DNA of 64,000 nt from Anastrepha obliqua (Eukaryota; Arthropoda; Insecta; Diptera; Tephritidae), in assembly GCF_027943255.1 (NCBI RefSeq), contig NC_072895.1:72852001-72916000 (forward strand), written 5' to 3'. Each line of letters starts with the position of its first letter. Within the stretch, counting starts at the first letter, position 1. This document shows positions 12,168 to 22,262 of this stretch, piece by piece. Position numbers and translations under genes: made by a program. The notes under the pieces were generated by a model that was given only the letters and a program-made list of their open reading frames with translations, did not search any database and had not been told where the DNA came from.

Positions 12168-12480
12168 ATTGGTGATATCGTCTAAATGTCATAATAACTG
12201 TTAATCAAACAAAGAATGCCGCGGATTGGTGGGGTCTACCTTTTTAAAAATACATTTTCCAGTCAAGATTTAAGTTCAGATCAAGTTTATAATGTAAAAA
12301 AATGTTAAAATAAAGATTAAAATTGTATCCTTCACCAACAAACAAACAAAATGTTGATTTTAACTGGACTTTGCTTTTTGTTGATTTATGGTTGGTAAGG
12401 AAATGTCAACATACCTGACATTTGCAAAAGCTCACAAAATAGATTATCTTATCAGGAAATTATATTGGCGGTATATTATG
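11940..12480 (+). repeat. imperfect local tandem duplication with two exon-like starts
   Basis: Two diverged blocks, about 12000-12180 and 12300-12480, share a TTGGTAAG(A/G)AAA segment, a TGACATTTGC segment and a CTTATCTTATCAGGA segment in the same order. In each block a short ATG-led hydrophobic peptide (from 12047, MSKYFLLFA; from 12351, MLILTGLCFLLIYG) runs into TTG|GTAAG, a good splice donor, both in phase 2. A TA microsatellite lies at about 12136-12172. Confidence 0.45.
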
Positions 12481-13790
12481 AGTACTATTTTAGCAGCTAA
12501 TCAAATAAAGGTGATTGAAATAAAAAGAAAACAAATATTAAGAAATTGAGATTTTTTTAATAGTTCTAATGTGAAACGCATTAATGGTGGACAATTATTT
12601 TAGTCATACTATATATCCACCATATCGGTTTTGCTTTGATTTTAAGCCAAATGACTCAATAATGGCGTTTAATGTGGTAATAGTTACTGGCTTTCTTGCG
12701 AGATTGTTGTCTTCAGATATCCCCACAAGGAGTAGTTCAGAGTCCTCAAATCACTTTATTTTCAGAGATAATCTTATCACCGAATAATTCATCTCAACCT
12801 AATGATTTCACGAGTAGTTTGAAAATTGGCGCCATTTAACTGAAAATAAGAATCTTCCAGATCATATACGCGCATTTTAGGAATTGAAAATTGTTGAGCA
12901 TAGCTTTACACCAGTCATCATGACGGCGATAGCTTATTTTTTTTATTTTAAAGAAGTACAATTGCTACTTTGGTCCAACGAACACTCCAAAATGCAGATT
13001 TTTTGAGTTAAGCGGTAGTTAATGAGTCGAAAGATCAGGCAGTTAATAAGACTAGGTGAAACAATTCACCAAAAAGAAAGAATTAGTGGGAAGAATTTGC
13101 GCCATAACAACGCAACGTCGCGCAGTGCCACAATTATTCGTGAATTTTAAACCAAGAACGAAAGGAATACCATCCAAAAGCCATCGAATTCACCTAATTG
13201 GCTCCCTAAGAAAACTGAGAGAAATTCCAACATTTTTTTATCTATTTTATTAGTTCAAATAGAAGAGAATTTAATACTGAAGGGAACAAGCTATGATTCA
13301 TTTCAAAAGGTTCATTAGTTTTTTTTCATTCATGTACGCCAATTCAAAGAAATCATAAAAATGAAAAGTCGAGAAAAGAAGATAAAGTCTCTTAAAACGA
13401 AAAAAAAAATTGATTTTTTTGTCCTTATAAACCAGGCTCTCCCCTTAATGGGTAGTATCTTGAAGGCGACATTGTCGGATTTGAGAAATAAACTTGTATT
13501 TTGAATTTTCTGAATATACTTTTGATCAGGATTGACGAAGACGTCATTGCTCTAACAACACTATAAGTCGAATTTCAAATGCCCCAGATAATTACAAAAT
13601 AGTTTCTCTTAATAATGTTCAATAAAACCCGATAGCAATTCATCGGTTTTAACAGTAAATTTCTATAAAACCTTTCCTCCCCGCAAATAAAAGTTCATAC
13701 AAATAAAACCTCTAATATGATATACTCAAGAGATGCCGGGGCGTATGAGTAACATTGTAACATTATTTTGAGATTTTTTAGCTATTCTCT
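12481..13790. other. no gene seen
   Basis: AT-rich sequence. A 65-codon open frame at 13056-13253 has no recognised domain and is not called. Confidence 0.4.
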
Positions 13791-14690
13791 TTTTAAATAG
13801 TTGGTTTAAACAGCTGACGCACGTTTCGTGTTTTGTTTCACTGTCAAACATCTTCAGTTTGGTCTATAATTTAACAATGAATCGTCTTCCAAGCAAACAA
13901 CGCTTGCAAATCATTGAATTTTATTATAAAAATGCGTGTTCTGTTAAGAAAGTTTTAAGTCGAAAAATTGTTTTCAGCGACGAAGCTCATTTCTGGATCA
14001 ATGGGTACGTAAATAAGCAGAATTGTCGATTTTGGAGTGAAGATCAGCCAGAAGAATTGCAAGAGCTATCAATGTATCCAGAAAAGGTCACAGTTTGGTG
14101 CGGTTTACGGGCTGGAGTATTCAATGGACCGTACTTCTTCAAAGATGCTGCGAATCGTAACGTAACTGTGAATGGTGAGCGCTACCGTGAAATGATATCC
14201 AACTTTTTTTTGCCCAAAATGCAAGAGCTTAACTTGCATGAGATGTGGTTTCAGCAAGACGTTGCCACATGCCACACAGCACGCGTAACAATGGACTTGT
14301 TGAGAGGCGAGTTCGGTGAACATTTTATTTCACGTTCGGAACTTGTCGATTGGCCACCCAGATCGCGTGATATAACGCCTTTAGATTATTTTGTGTGGGG
14401 CTATGTTAAAGCGCATGTCTATTCAGTTAAGCCTGCTTCAGTTAACGCATTGGAAGACAACATTAAAGCATTTATATGTGAGATACCGGCCGAAACATTG
14501 GAAAGAGATGCCAAAGTTAAACAAAGCGGATGGTCCAACAGTCGCGGTCAACATTTGCATGAAATAAATTTCAAATATTAAATTACATGGACTGTACTAT
14601 CGATTTAAAAATTTCATGAATTTTTTTGAATTTTACGTGTTTTTTTTTGAAAAACTTTCTTATAGCTCTTAAAAAATCACCCTTTAGTTA
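13790..14690 (+). mobile_element. Tc1/mariner-superfamily element with an open but internally deleted transposase
   Basis: An uninterrupted frame from ATG 13877 to 14581 encodes 234 residues. The N-terminal helix (RLPSKQRLQIIEFYYKNA) is followed after a deletion by the catalytic domain: FSDEAHFWINGYVNKQN (first Asp), WFQQDVATCHTA (second Asp) and WPPRSRDITPLDYFVWGY (third Asp). There are 36 residues between the second and third Asp. All three catalytic Asp are present, but most of the DNA-binding region is lost. In the second motif Val replaces the usual Gly after QQD. Degenerate GATTTTTTA-containing inverted ends are visible near 13772 and 14670. Confidence 0.85.
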
Positions 14691-14909
14691 ACCAATTTAC
14701 TTAGGTAAACTTACTCTACAGCTAATCTACTTTCTCACTCACTCATATCTTTTTATTAATATTTTATCTACCAAATACTCTTGTTTATACAGCAAATACA
14801 TACCCTACTATTCGTCGTAGAGCCCCAATTTTACTCACATTCATTAGCCCAGCGGTTGTGTTTATTTAATCTGAAAGTTAAACGGAACAAAAATTCTGCA
14901 AATTTCCAA

Positions 14910-15020
14910 ATGAATTTGGCTATTTATTTTGTTGTCGTATTGTTAATACTTATACTATATAAATTTATTGTGGTTTGTAAAAAATGTGATTTTCCTATTC
15001 AAATAGTTATTCATTTTTAA
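14910..15020 (+). CDS. candidate membrane-segment exon C (low confidence)
   Basis: ATG at 14910 opens MNLAIYFVVVLLILILYKF, a hydrophobic segment ending in IVVCKK, then stops at 15020. Composition and length resemble the candidate first exons at 6039 and 9271. A possible donor within AAAAAAT|GTGATT would give phase 1 and join the 20843 exon; a phase-0 donor (ATTGTG|GTTTGT) is also possible. Neither is a strong site. It may be another alternative first exon or a chance ORF. Confidence 0.3.
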   Translation: MNLAIYFVVVLLILILYKFIVVCKKCDFPIQIVIHF

Positions 15021-15917
15021 CAATAATTAAGGTAACCGTGCGCAGGTGTGCAGCAATAAATACAATCAATGAACGGAGGCATGGTATTAAAATTAAATGA
15101 TATTCTGTATTATACATGTATTAAATACATATATATTATATATGTATGTGCAATTGATTCATTGCTAGTGGTTAATATCTGTCAACTCCAACGATAGGCT
15201 ACATTGAAAACATTTTATAATATTTTACCTAAAAATATTTCATTTTATTACTTTTTTATCATAAATACTGTTGCCGAAAGCCATGGTGCGCTTCGTGAAG
15301 CAAGAGACTAATTGTTGAAATTGGTTTTGAAGCACAAAATTACTCTTTATTATGACTATCTCTGTCGAACGCAGAAAAAATGGTATTTATCTGTTTGGAA
15401 TCGGTTGTCTGTGTGTAACGAAATTTGAAGGTTTTTGTAATTTCTTTTGTCACTTTATAGAGTAAACAAGGGCGGTAAAATGCATATTTAATTGAGTTAG
15501 CCCTAATTGTGGAAAACAAGACAACATTTTGTTAGAAAACTGCGAAGAAATTGATAAAAACGCCCCTATGGAAAGTGTAAAAAAATGATAAAATTGAAAA
15601 CCGCACAAATACATCATATAGAAAAAATGGTATTTTCCGAGTTCCATCTTCACTTGACGATGAACAACGTAAAATCATCAATCGATCATCAAGTGCATAA
15701 CACTGGCCACTTTGCCTGATGATTGCGATTTATCACTTATGTTTACTAATTTGACGTCGCTGATTCTAAATATACTCTCAATTAATTTGTGACAGCTCTT
15801 TGTTTACGAGATATACATAGTGTTCGTTACTAGTTCATTGTTTTTATTGCTCGTTTGCTGAAAAAAAAGTTGTATTATTATAATTTGACATAGCATCGTC
15901 ACGACGAGTTTGTGTAA
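15021..15917. other. no gene seen
   Basis: AT-rich sequence with a TATATATG-rich patch near 15110-15150; nothing else supported. Confidence 0.45.
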
Positions 15918-16330
15918 ATGATCCGAATCAATGTTGTTTCATTTGCGGAGAGTATATCAAAAAAGTTTCCAAAACTAAGTGCAGAAAAGATAAAAGCGGG
16001 AATTTTTGATGGTCCACAGATAAGATTTTTAATAAAAGACATTATGACAGAGATCGAAAAAAACGCATGGAATGGGTTTGTTTGGCTTGTTCAAAAAAAT
16101 GTTGGAAATAAAAAAGTTCTGATCATTCCCAACACAGTCACTTTCAAAATCTTGTATGTAACATGAGCATCAAGTTACACTCTCTTCATAACCATATCGA
16201 CTATTTCCCTGACAATCTTGGGGATCTAAGTGAAGAACAAGGAAAGCGGTTCTACCAGGACCTTCGTACTATGTAGGAACGCTATCAACGCTACTGGAAC
16301 GCACTATTGTTGGAGCCTTCAGAATAGCTC
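15918..16330 (+). pseudogene. fragment of a transposon-associated conserved protein
   Basis: From 15918 a frame encodes KLSAEKIKAGIFDGPQIRF, then MTEIEKNAWNGFVWLVQKN. After a frameshift near 16155 it continues in another frame with KLHSLHNHIDYFPDNLGDL, then SEEQGKRFYQDL, and a stop before ERYQ. I recall this combination (GIFDGPQIR ... HSHLDYFPxNxGDxSDEQGERFHQD) from repetitive, transposon-like ORFs in many animals. The superfamily is not certain to me. The copy is broken by at least one frameshift and one stop. Confidence 0.6.
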
Positions 16331-16658
16331 ACTGCCTTCAGCTTCAAAGTTAGAAAATTAAACAAAAGAAATTTTTTATCAACGTAAAAACTAAATAAAT
16401 ATGATTATCTTTAAATATTAGTATTTTGTTATAAAAAGACTTGTGTGTCATAATTTTTTAACAAGAGCTGATATTGAAATTCCAGTTACAGATTTGAAAT
16501 CCTCATAAAAAATTGGACTAAGGTCATGTATCATAACCCAATCATCAGACATGCTGTTGGGCAGTGTAATAAACAAAAAACTAAATTAATGTTTCATCGA
16601 GTTGTCACTGACGAAGGAACCAATAATTAAAATTCCAACAAAAAAGAATCATATCATA

Positions 16659-17833
16659 TCTATACTAATATTATAAAGAGGAAAACTTTGTTTGTTTGTT
16701 TGTTTGGTTGTAATGAATAGGCTCAAAAACTACTGGAACGATTTTAAAAATTCTTTCACCATTCGAAAGCTACATCATCCACGAGTAACATGGATTATAT
16801 TTTATTTTGGAAATAGGGCTCGAGATATAGGTCAAAACGTGGACCCGGGTAACCTTCGGATGTGTATGTACAATATGGGTATCAAATGAAAGCTGTTGGT
16901 GAATGCTTTAGTACAGAGTATTTTTCATGCCGCTCCGTGACTGGGGTCTCGAGATATAGGTCAAAACGTGGACCCGGGTAACCTTTGGTTGTGTATGTAC
17001 AATATGGGTATCAAATGAAAGCTGTTGATAAGTGCTTTAATACGGGGTAATTTTCATACCTATTGATGACTAGGGTCTGGAAATATATGCCAAAACGTGG
17101 ACCCGCCGTGTCTTTGCACCGAATTAAACCAAACTTACGCACATTGTTAAGTAAGTATTGAAAATGGGTTTCGTAAAGTTTGGTTGTAATTCGGAGCACT
17201 GGCAACGGGTACAGCGTTCTTTTGAGCCAGCCATAATGTCGCTTACTTTTTTAACGCTTGGGGCGGAACTGAACTGTCAAATTGACAGTGTGAGTTACAA
17301 TGTGTCAATATTTCTTTCTGATTTGGATGCCATAAGGAAAAAACGTAAGTGCAACATGTAAAAATTGTTTGTGCACTTTTTTGGAGTGGATTTTGGAACA
17401 GTGAATAATTTCTTACGAAATTTGAGAATTTAATGTGAAATCCGAATGAAATTATGTGTTCGTGGAAAAAAAAATTTTTTTCGTTTTTTTTAATATAATT
17501 TTTGATAAATATAAATGGATAATGGTTAAAAAAGCTCCAATGCTTAATAAAACATATAAATTGAAACGAAGAATTCATGGATGATCAGGAAAAAAGACGA
17601 TTGTTTATTCATATGCGTTGATTTGAAATTTAAAAACAATCTTCTTTTTTCCAGATTTTCAATCTATATTTTATATTTACTCAAAAACAAATAGAAAAAC
17701 AAAAAATATTGTTTATGCCAAAGCGCTTGAATAAAGAATAAAGAAATAAATAATATGAAATTCATATATTTTCTGTTCTAAACCATATCTATTCTATTTT
17801 AGTGTGCCCAGCGAAGGGGACCGGGTTTGCTAG
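16659..17833 (+). mobile_element. non-autonomous Helitron copy A
   Basis: Starts TCTATACTAATATTATAAAG and ends GGGTTTGCTAG. It has the Helitron hallmarks of 5' TC, 3' CTAG, a short GC-rich hairpin-capable segment before the end (GTGCCCAGCGAAGGGGACC), insertion between A and T, and no target duplication. It contains three spaced copies of a unit beginning CAAAACGTGGACC (about 16833, 16962 and 17091). The last 740 bp are nearly identical to copy B at 39495-41841. No Rep/helicase ORF is present. Confidence 0.85.
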
Positions 17834-17894
17834 TCTCTTTATATACATATATGTATAGAGAACCATATATATACATACATCTGTAAAACTGACA

Positions 17895-18090
17895 CCAAAA
17901 CCAAATATTCTTCTTCTTCTTCTTGATTGGCACCAATTAGGCACATCAAGTGAACTCAAGCTCTTCTCCACTGGATCTTTAGAACGCAAAGGAGGTATTC
18001 CTCTTTCTCTGTTGCGACCAGCAGATACTGTATCGAATACTTTCAGTTCTGAAGCATTTGTATCCATTCTCTGTTCTCTGTACTACGGCG
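17895..18090 (-). mobile_element. non-LTR retrotransposon 3'-end fragment
   Basis: On the - strand a peptide near 18067-17930 (MDTNASELKVFDTVSAG, then LDVPNWCQ) corresponds to the C-terminal end of the reverse-transcriptase family seen at 6985-8215. It is bounded by a TTCTTCTTCTTCTT run. Only the extreme 3' end is present. Confidence 0.65.
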
Positions 18091-18322
18091 GCATAGACAG
18101 TCGGAAAAATCATACAGCTAAATGTTCCAGCGCCTGCATAATTTCCGAATATACATGTACATAACTAAAATATAATAGGTGAGCCAATGGAGCTGCTTAA
18201 ACCGAATTAAACGGGAGACCGCTACCGACTATTCTCAGACATTTGAGCAAAGCACTGCACGAAAAATAAATAGGATAGAAACAAACTAGTGCTTGAATAG
18301 TGTTTGACATGTTGCAACACCG

Positions 18323-18451
18323 GTGAATAAATGTGTACTTGAAAACACTAAATGGTATATCCTGTCCCCCGTTTTCATGTGGCATTGTGTAAATGAGTAT
18401 GAAATCAACTCGATGAGGAAGTTTGCATTTGTATGGATTCAAGGTACGCTA
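18323..18451 (+). other. possible mini-exon (speculative)
   Basis: At 18407-18451 an AG-bounded stretch encodes 15 codons plus one base (YEINSMRKFAFVWIQ|G) before GTACGC. This phase 0 to 1 pattern resembles the mini-exons at 44775, 49535 and 55261, so it could link a phase-0 membrane exon to the tail exon at 20843. The acceptor is weak. Confidence 0.2.
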
Positions 18452-18493
18452 CAAAAGATGAGCCTTTCATTGCTTATTAGTAGTATACGCTTA

Positions 18494-20118
18494 GGGGGCG
18501 TCCATAAATTACGTGAGATGTTTAAGGGGGGGAGGGGGTCGAGTCAAATCTCATCTAATCTTACGTTGGAGAGAGGGGGCGTCTCGGCAAATATCACGCA
18601 ATTTTTTTCTGATTGAAACAAAAAAAATTATACTAATTATTTTGGTCCATTATCCATATTGAACATGCTTAAGATTTAATCTTAAGCGTAATCGTAGTAT
18701 GATTATGATCATTCACTAATTCGTTCGAAAGAAAATAATTTCATTCATACTTCGACGTTATATGTACATTACTACTGTCAAACCACCATATTTGTTTTAT
18801 ACCAAATAGCTCAATTTAATCTGAATTGACAGTACAGTGTAGCCCGTCGTTTGTTTTCGCGCCACTATCACCCGAACGCGTGACTCAATGAACAAGAGCG
18901 TACGAGCTGAGTGGCAGCGACACACGGACAGGTTCCAACCTTCTTTGTTTATTATTGTAAATGTTTTACTCGACTCAGTTCATGCTCTTACTAATTTAAA
19001 ATGAGTTATCCAGATTTTTATAACGCATACGTCAAAAGATACGTCTATAAGGCGAAGAAGTCCTGCCACGACCATGAGTTAATACATCACATTAAACATG
19101 AGATTGAACGGCTTCTCAGGGAATCCACTGAGAGAAAAGTTTGGTCTACTTTAGCATTCCTTCAAAAGGTAGGTTAAATATATATGTTTTTAAGAAAATA
19201 CTTTTTTTATATAAAGTTTATTGTTACATTTAATAGCATAAAAAAAGTGAAACAGTGAAATTCTTGATAAAATATGCTAAAATAATAACTACAAAATATT
19301 AGCGCGGTCATTTCCTTCACTGTTTTCACATAATTCAAAATCAGCTTCTTGTGATCAGCGATGATGTGGATGAAGCTATGTCGAGCACTACACCATCTAA
19401 CGTACGTCCCACTCCAGCACAAGATACTATGAATAAACAGATTGCTAAGCTGCATATGGAGCTTGACCTAAGTGCTGCAGCGTACGCCGGAGTGATCTGC
19501 ATATGATTCTTCACGACCGTTTTCTGCCACCTCCATACCCTATCACTCAGGTTGATGGACGTTTGACAATTTCGGACTTTAAAGAACATGACGAGCTAAG
19601 CAAGCGCGTATGTTCCGCAAAGTGCGACCCTCACCGATTGTCACAAGACGAGCTAATGAGTTACTGTGCGCAAGCGTCAACGGCTTAGAGTGGCTAGATC
19701 AGAACGAAGTTTAAGGAGCAGATGATTTTACTGAAAATCATATGGACATGTTGGTCCCAATAGTCTCTCTTGAAACCGCGCATGATTCTCCATGGACTGA
19801 ATTAGAGTAGATATTTTTTTTTTAATCGCAGTAGTTACGATTTAAGTCTTCTATTGTTAAATTTTTATTACACTTATAACTCTCAGCAATATTGATTACT
19901 AGTCTTAAATAGTCGTAAATAAAAGCACGGATCAATTTTTTTTTCTTTTTACAATAACAATCCAACGCGTTTACATAAGAAACCCACATTTTGAAAAATC
20001 TCACGTGAGATTGGGGGATGGGGGAGGGGGTTGAATAAAATCTCACGACATCTCACCAGGGGGGGAGGGAGGGACAGAAAATATAAAAAAACACCTCACG
20101 TAATTTATGGACGCCCCC
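18494..20118 (+). mobile_element. DNA transposon with TTA target duplication and unidentified coding remnants
   Basis: Terminal inverted repeats GGGGGCGTCCATAAATTACG at each end (right end ACGTAATTTATGGACGCCCC), flanked by TTA on both sides (18491-18493, 20119-20121), with G-rich subterminal blocks on both sides. Interior coding pieces: from ATG 19001 (MSYPDFYNAYVKRYVYKAKK) to a donor near 19168; a second block at about 19345-19490 (MSSTTPSNVRPTPAQDTMNK); and further blocks in other frames to about 19809 (DFTENHMDMLVPIVSLETA, DSPWTELE, stop). I do not recognise this protein. A 3-bp TTA/TAA duplication fits PIF/Harbinger-like elements, but no DDE motif is visible. Confidence 0.75.
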
Positions 20119-20266
20119 TTACAAGCTTGACAGGCATTTAGGATTCCCTACAGTTTGTTGTATGCCTCTCCATATTTTTCTACAAATGGGGCCATGGAAT
20201 ATGCCTTCTGTAAATGAATTTATGAAAAGCTTTTTAAAGGCTGAATTGTGATACTTTCTACTCGTA

Positions 20267-20305
20267 GGCGACCACCGTAGCCAAATAGGTTGGTGTGTGA
20301 CTACC
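20267..20305 (+). mobile_element. SINE head fragment
   Basis: CCACCGTAGCCAAATAGG, then TTGGTGTGTGACTACC, matches the tRNA-like 5' head of the SINE at 20465. It stops before the B-box. Confidence 0.55.
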
Positions 20306-20464
20306 TGTATGTGTATAAGTGTAATTCTAACATTAAAACTCTTCATCTCCATCTCCATCTGTAGATCCCTCGAATCAATAAAAAATTCTTGCATTTACTA
20401 TTATCTTGGACAACTCTTCCAGTCAAGGGTACAACTTGAAATCATTTTTGTACTATATACTCGT

Positions 20465-20772
20465 GGCCGCCGTAGCCGAATGGGTTGGTGCGTGATTACC
20501 ATTCGGAATTCACAGAGAGGTCGTTAGTTCGAATCTCGGTGAAAGCAAAATTAATAAAAACATTTTTCTAATAGCGGTCGCCCCTCGGCAGACAATGGCA
20601 AACCTCCGAGTGTATTTCTGCCATGAAAAAGCTCCTCATAAAAATATCTGCCGTTCGGAATCGGCTTGAAACTGTAGGTCCCTCCATTTGTGGAACAACA
20701 TCAAGACGCACACCACAAATAGGAGGAGGAGCTCGGCCAAACACCTAACAGAAGTGTACGCGCCAATTATTT
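20465..20772 (+). mobile_element. tRNA-derived SINE, most complete copy
   Basis: The head looks like a class II tRNA gene. An A-box-like TAGCCGAATGGGTTGGTGCG is followed about 45 bases later by a B-box-like GTTCGAATCTCGG, a Pol III promoter arrangement. The unrelated body follows (GCCCCTCGGCAGACAATGG, CTGCCATGAAAAAGCTCC, GTTCGGAATCGGCTTGAAAC) and a tail CGCCAATTATTTATTTTT. About 305 bp. It sits in the last intron just before the 20843 exon. Confidence 0.88.
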
Positions 20773-20842
20773 ATTTTTTTTTTTACTCGTAAAAATATTT
20801 AAAATTAATCCAAAATTTCTTTTATATCCATCAATTTTCTAG

Positions 20843-21321
20843 ATCGCCAAGGCAACATATTCACAATTGCCGACGAGGCCGCCAACAATCCGTTGCCCCA
20901 TCGTTGCACAGATTTTTACTATGTCGATCCAACCACTGAAGATGCTGCACGTATTCGGGCACAATTAGAAAAGGATGAAAAGGATTTGCCGACCTATGAG
21001 GAAGTGATGGCCATGAGTGCAGCACAAACGGCAGCCGGCTCATTGGCACCATGTACGGCATCTAATAGCTCCGTTACCACTACGGATACGACGGTGCCAC
21101 CTTATTCGGAAGTCGAACGAAGTGTGATGCATTCCGCACAACCACTACCCACAAATGCCAACTCATCTGTTGTCACTCTTGCAACGTTGAATACCGGTGC
21201 TACAGTGCGGCCGGCAGGGGTCACAGCGGCATCTACATCGCGAGCTGCTGCCGCTGCTGCTACAGGTTCACAAACTACAGTAGTAACCATTGCCAATTCG
21301 GTGTCAAATACGAGCGTGTGA
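20843..21321 (+). CDS. terminal exon: cytoplasmic tail with LPxY and PPxY motifs
   Basis: The acceptor (ATTTTCTAG) precedes 20843. The exon starts with two bases of a split codon, then 158 residues to TGA at 21319. Visible in order: RQGNIFTIADEAANNP; DFYYVDPTTEDAARIRAQL; a charged helix (EKDEKDLPTYEEVM) with LPTY at tail residues 48-51; a Thr/Ser-rich stretch with VPPYSEVE (PPYS at 85-88); a long Ser/Thr/Ala-rich end with an Ala run. LPxY/PPxY motifs bind WW domains of Nedd4-type ubiquitin ligases, and the fly Commissureless proteins use such motifs in endosomal sorting. By analogy I infer a sorting adaptor or receptor tail. It needs an upstream exon ending in phase 1; the exons at 6039 and 9271 fit. 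Gene not recognised. Confidence 0.75.
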
Positions 21322-21945
21322 TATACGCGTTTATACTTATGCTGCCCTCCTGCTCCTGTGTATGAAGCTCGATGGAAGCGTTATGCAAGCGTGCACAAAC
21401 AAATAAGGCTAATAAGGCTGGGACTCAAATTGTTTCACAACAAGTATATCAACCTAATAGCATTTGGTTCGCTTAAATCCTGTGTTAGTAATTTAATTTC
21501 CAATGCAGAGTGGTATTTACAAGTATTTTGCGTAACCGTATAAGAACATTACGAGCTTATTTATCTAGTTATCTTTTTGTGTATAAATTACTCTTATATT
21601 ACTGTATTTTAAAAAGTGTGAGTAATTTAAATAGCTATACATATACATATGTATATATGTATGTGTTACATAGTGTAATTGTGTAAATATACAGAGGTAG
21701 ACGAAGAGTGCTAGAACGAGTACTTTTTCACATTGAACTTGAGCACAGAGGTGATCTTTTTTTATAAATAAACTAATATTAATAGATATATACATTTTAC
21801 AATTTTAGCTTAAGCTATTTTAAATTGAAAGTCTTAAAATTATATATACGAGGCAAATAAACTCTAAAGGAACATAGAAAATATGGATTTGGGTTTGCAA
21901 TTCTTTCAGCCATATACATATATTATTCGGTCAATGAAATAAACA
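21322..21945 (+). other. probable 3' UTR of the LPxY/PPxY gene
   Basis: Non-coding AT-rich sequence after the stop, with AATAAA signals at about 21768, 21857 and 21936. Any of these could set the transcript end. Confidence 0.5.
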
Positions 21946-22214
21946 AACATATTGTTTTTGTTACAATTGAATTTTCGTACGATCAGAGGGATCAGCACTA
22001 GCTGCCAGGGCCATCTGGTAAAAATAAAGGTATCTCAATAACTTTACGCTTATTTTACTAGGATAACTCTGATAAGAACGCCAGTCTTAAGATTCAACGC
22101 TCCTCCGTTGGTAACAATTTACAGTTTGGACTGATAAAGCAACTGCAGTTTGCTATTATAGCTGAGTGGGTTTCTACTAAATTATCGTAGGCTTGCTCCG
22201 TGCTCGATGTTCGA

Positions 22215-22262
22215 AACTTTTCACAACCGTAGGTTCCTCCATTTATAAGACATCAATAAGAA
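22215..22262 (-). repeat. degenerate SINE core fragment
   Basis: AACCGTAGGTTCCTCCATTT followed by GACATCAATAAG resembles the SINE core (CTGTAGGTCCCTCCATTTG ... AACATCAAGACG). Very diverged; the orientation given is uncertain. Confidence 0.3.

Noticed and set aside
17158..17361. 67-codon frame also present at 41168-41371 with almost the same protein
   Set aside because: Both lie in the near-identical 3' part of two Helitron copies; the similarity follows from copying, not selection for a protein.
20465..20545. Possible true tRNA gene
   Set aside because: A- and B-box-like parts exist, but the acceptor stem does not pair convincingly and the sequence is repeated as part of a SINE.
21102..21296. 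Antisense open frame opposite the tail exon
   Set aside because: Mirror of the Ser/Thr/Ala codon-rich tail; no independent support.
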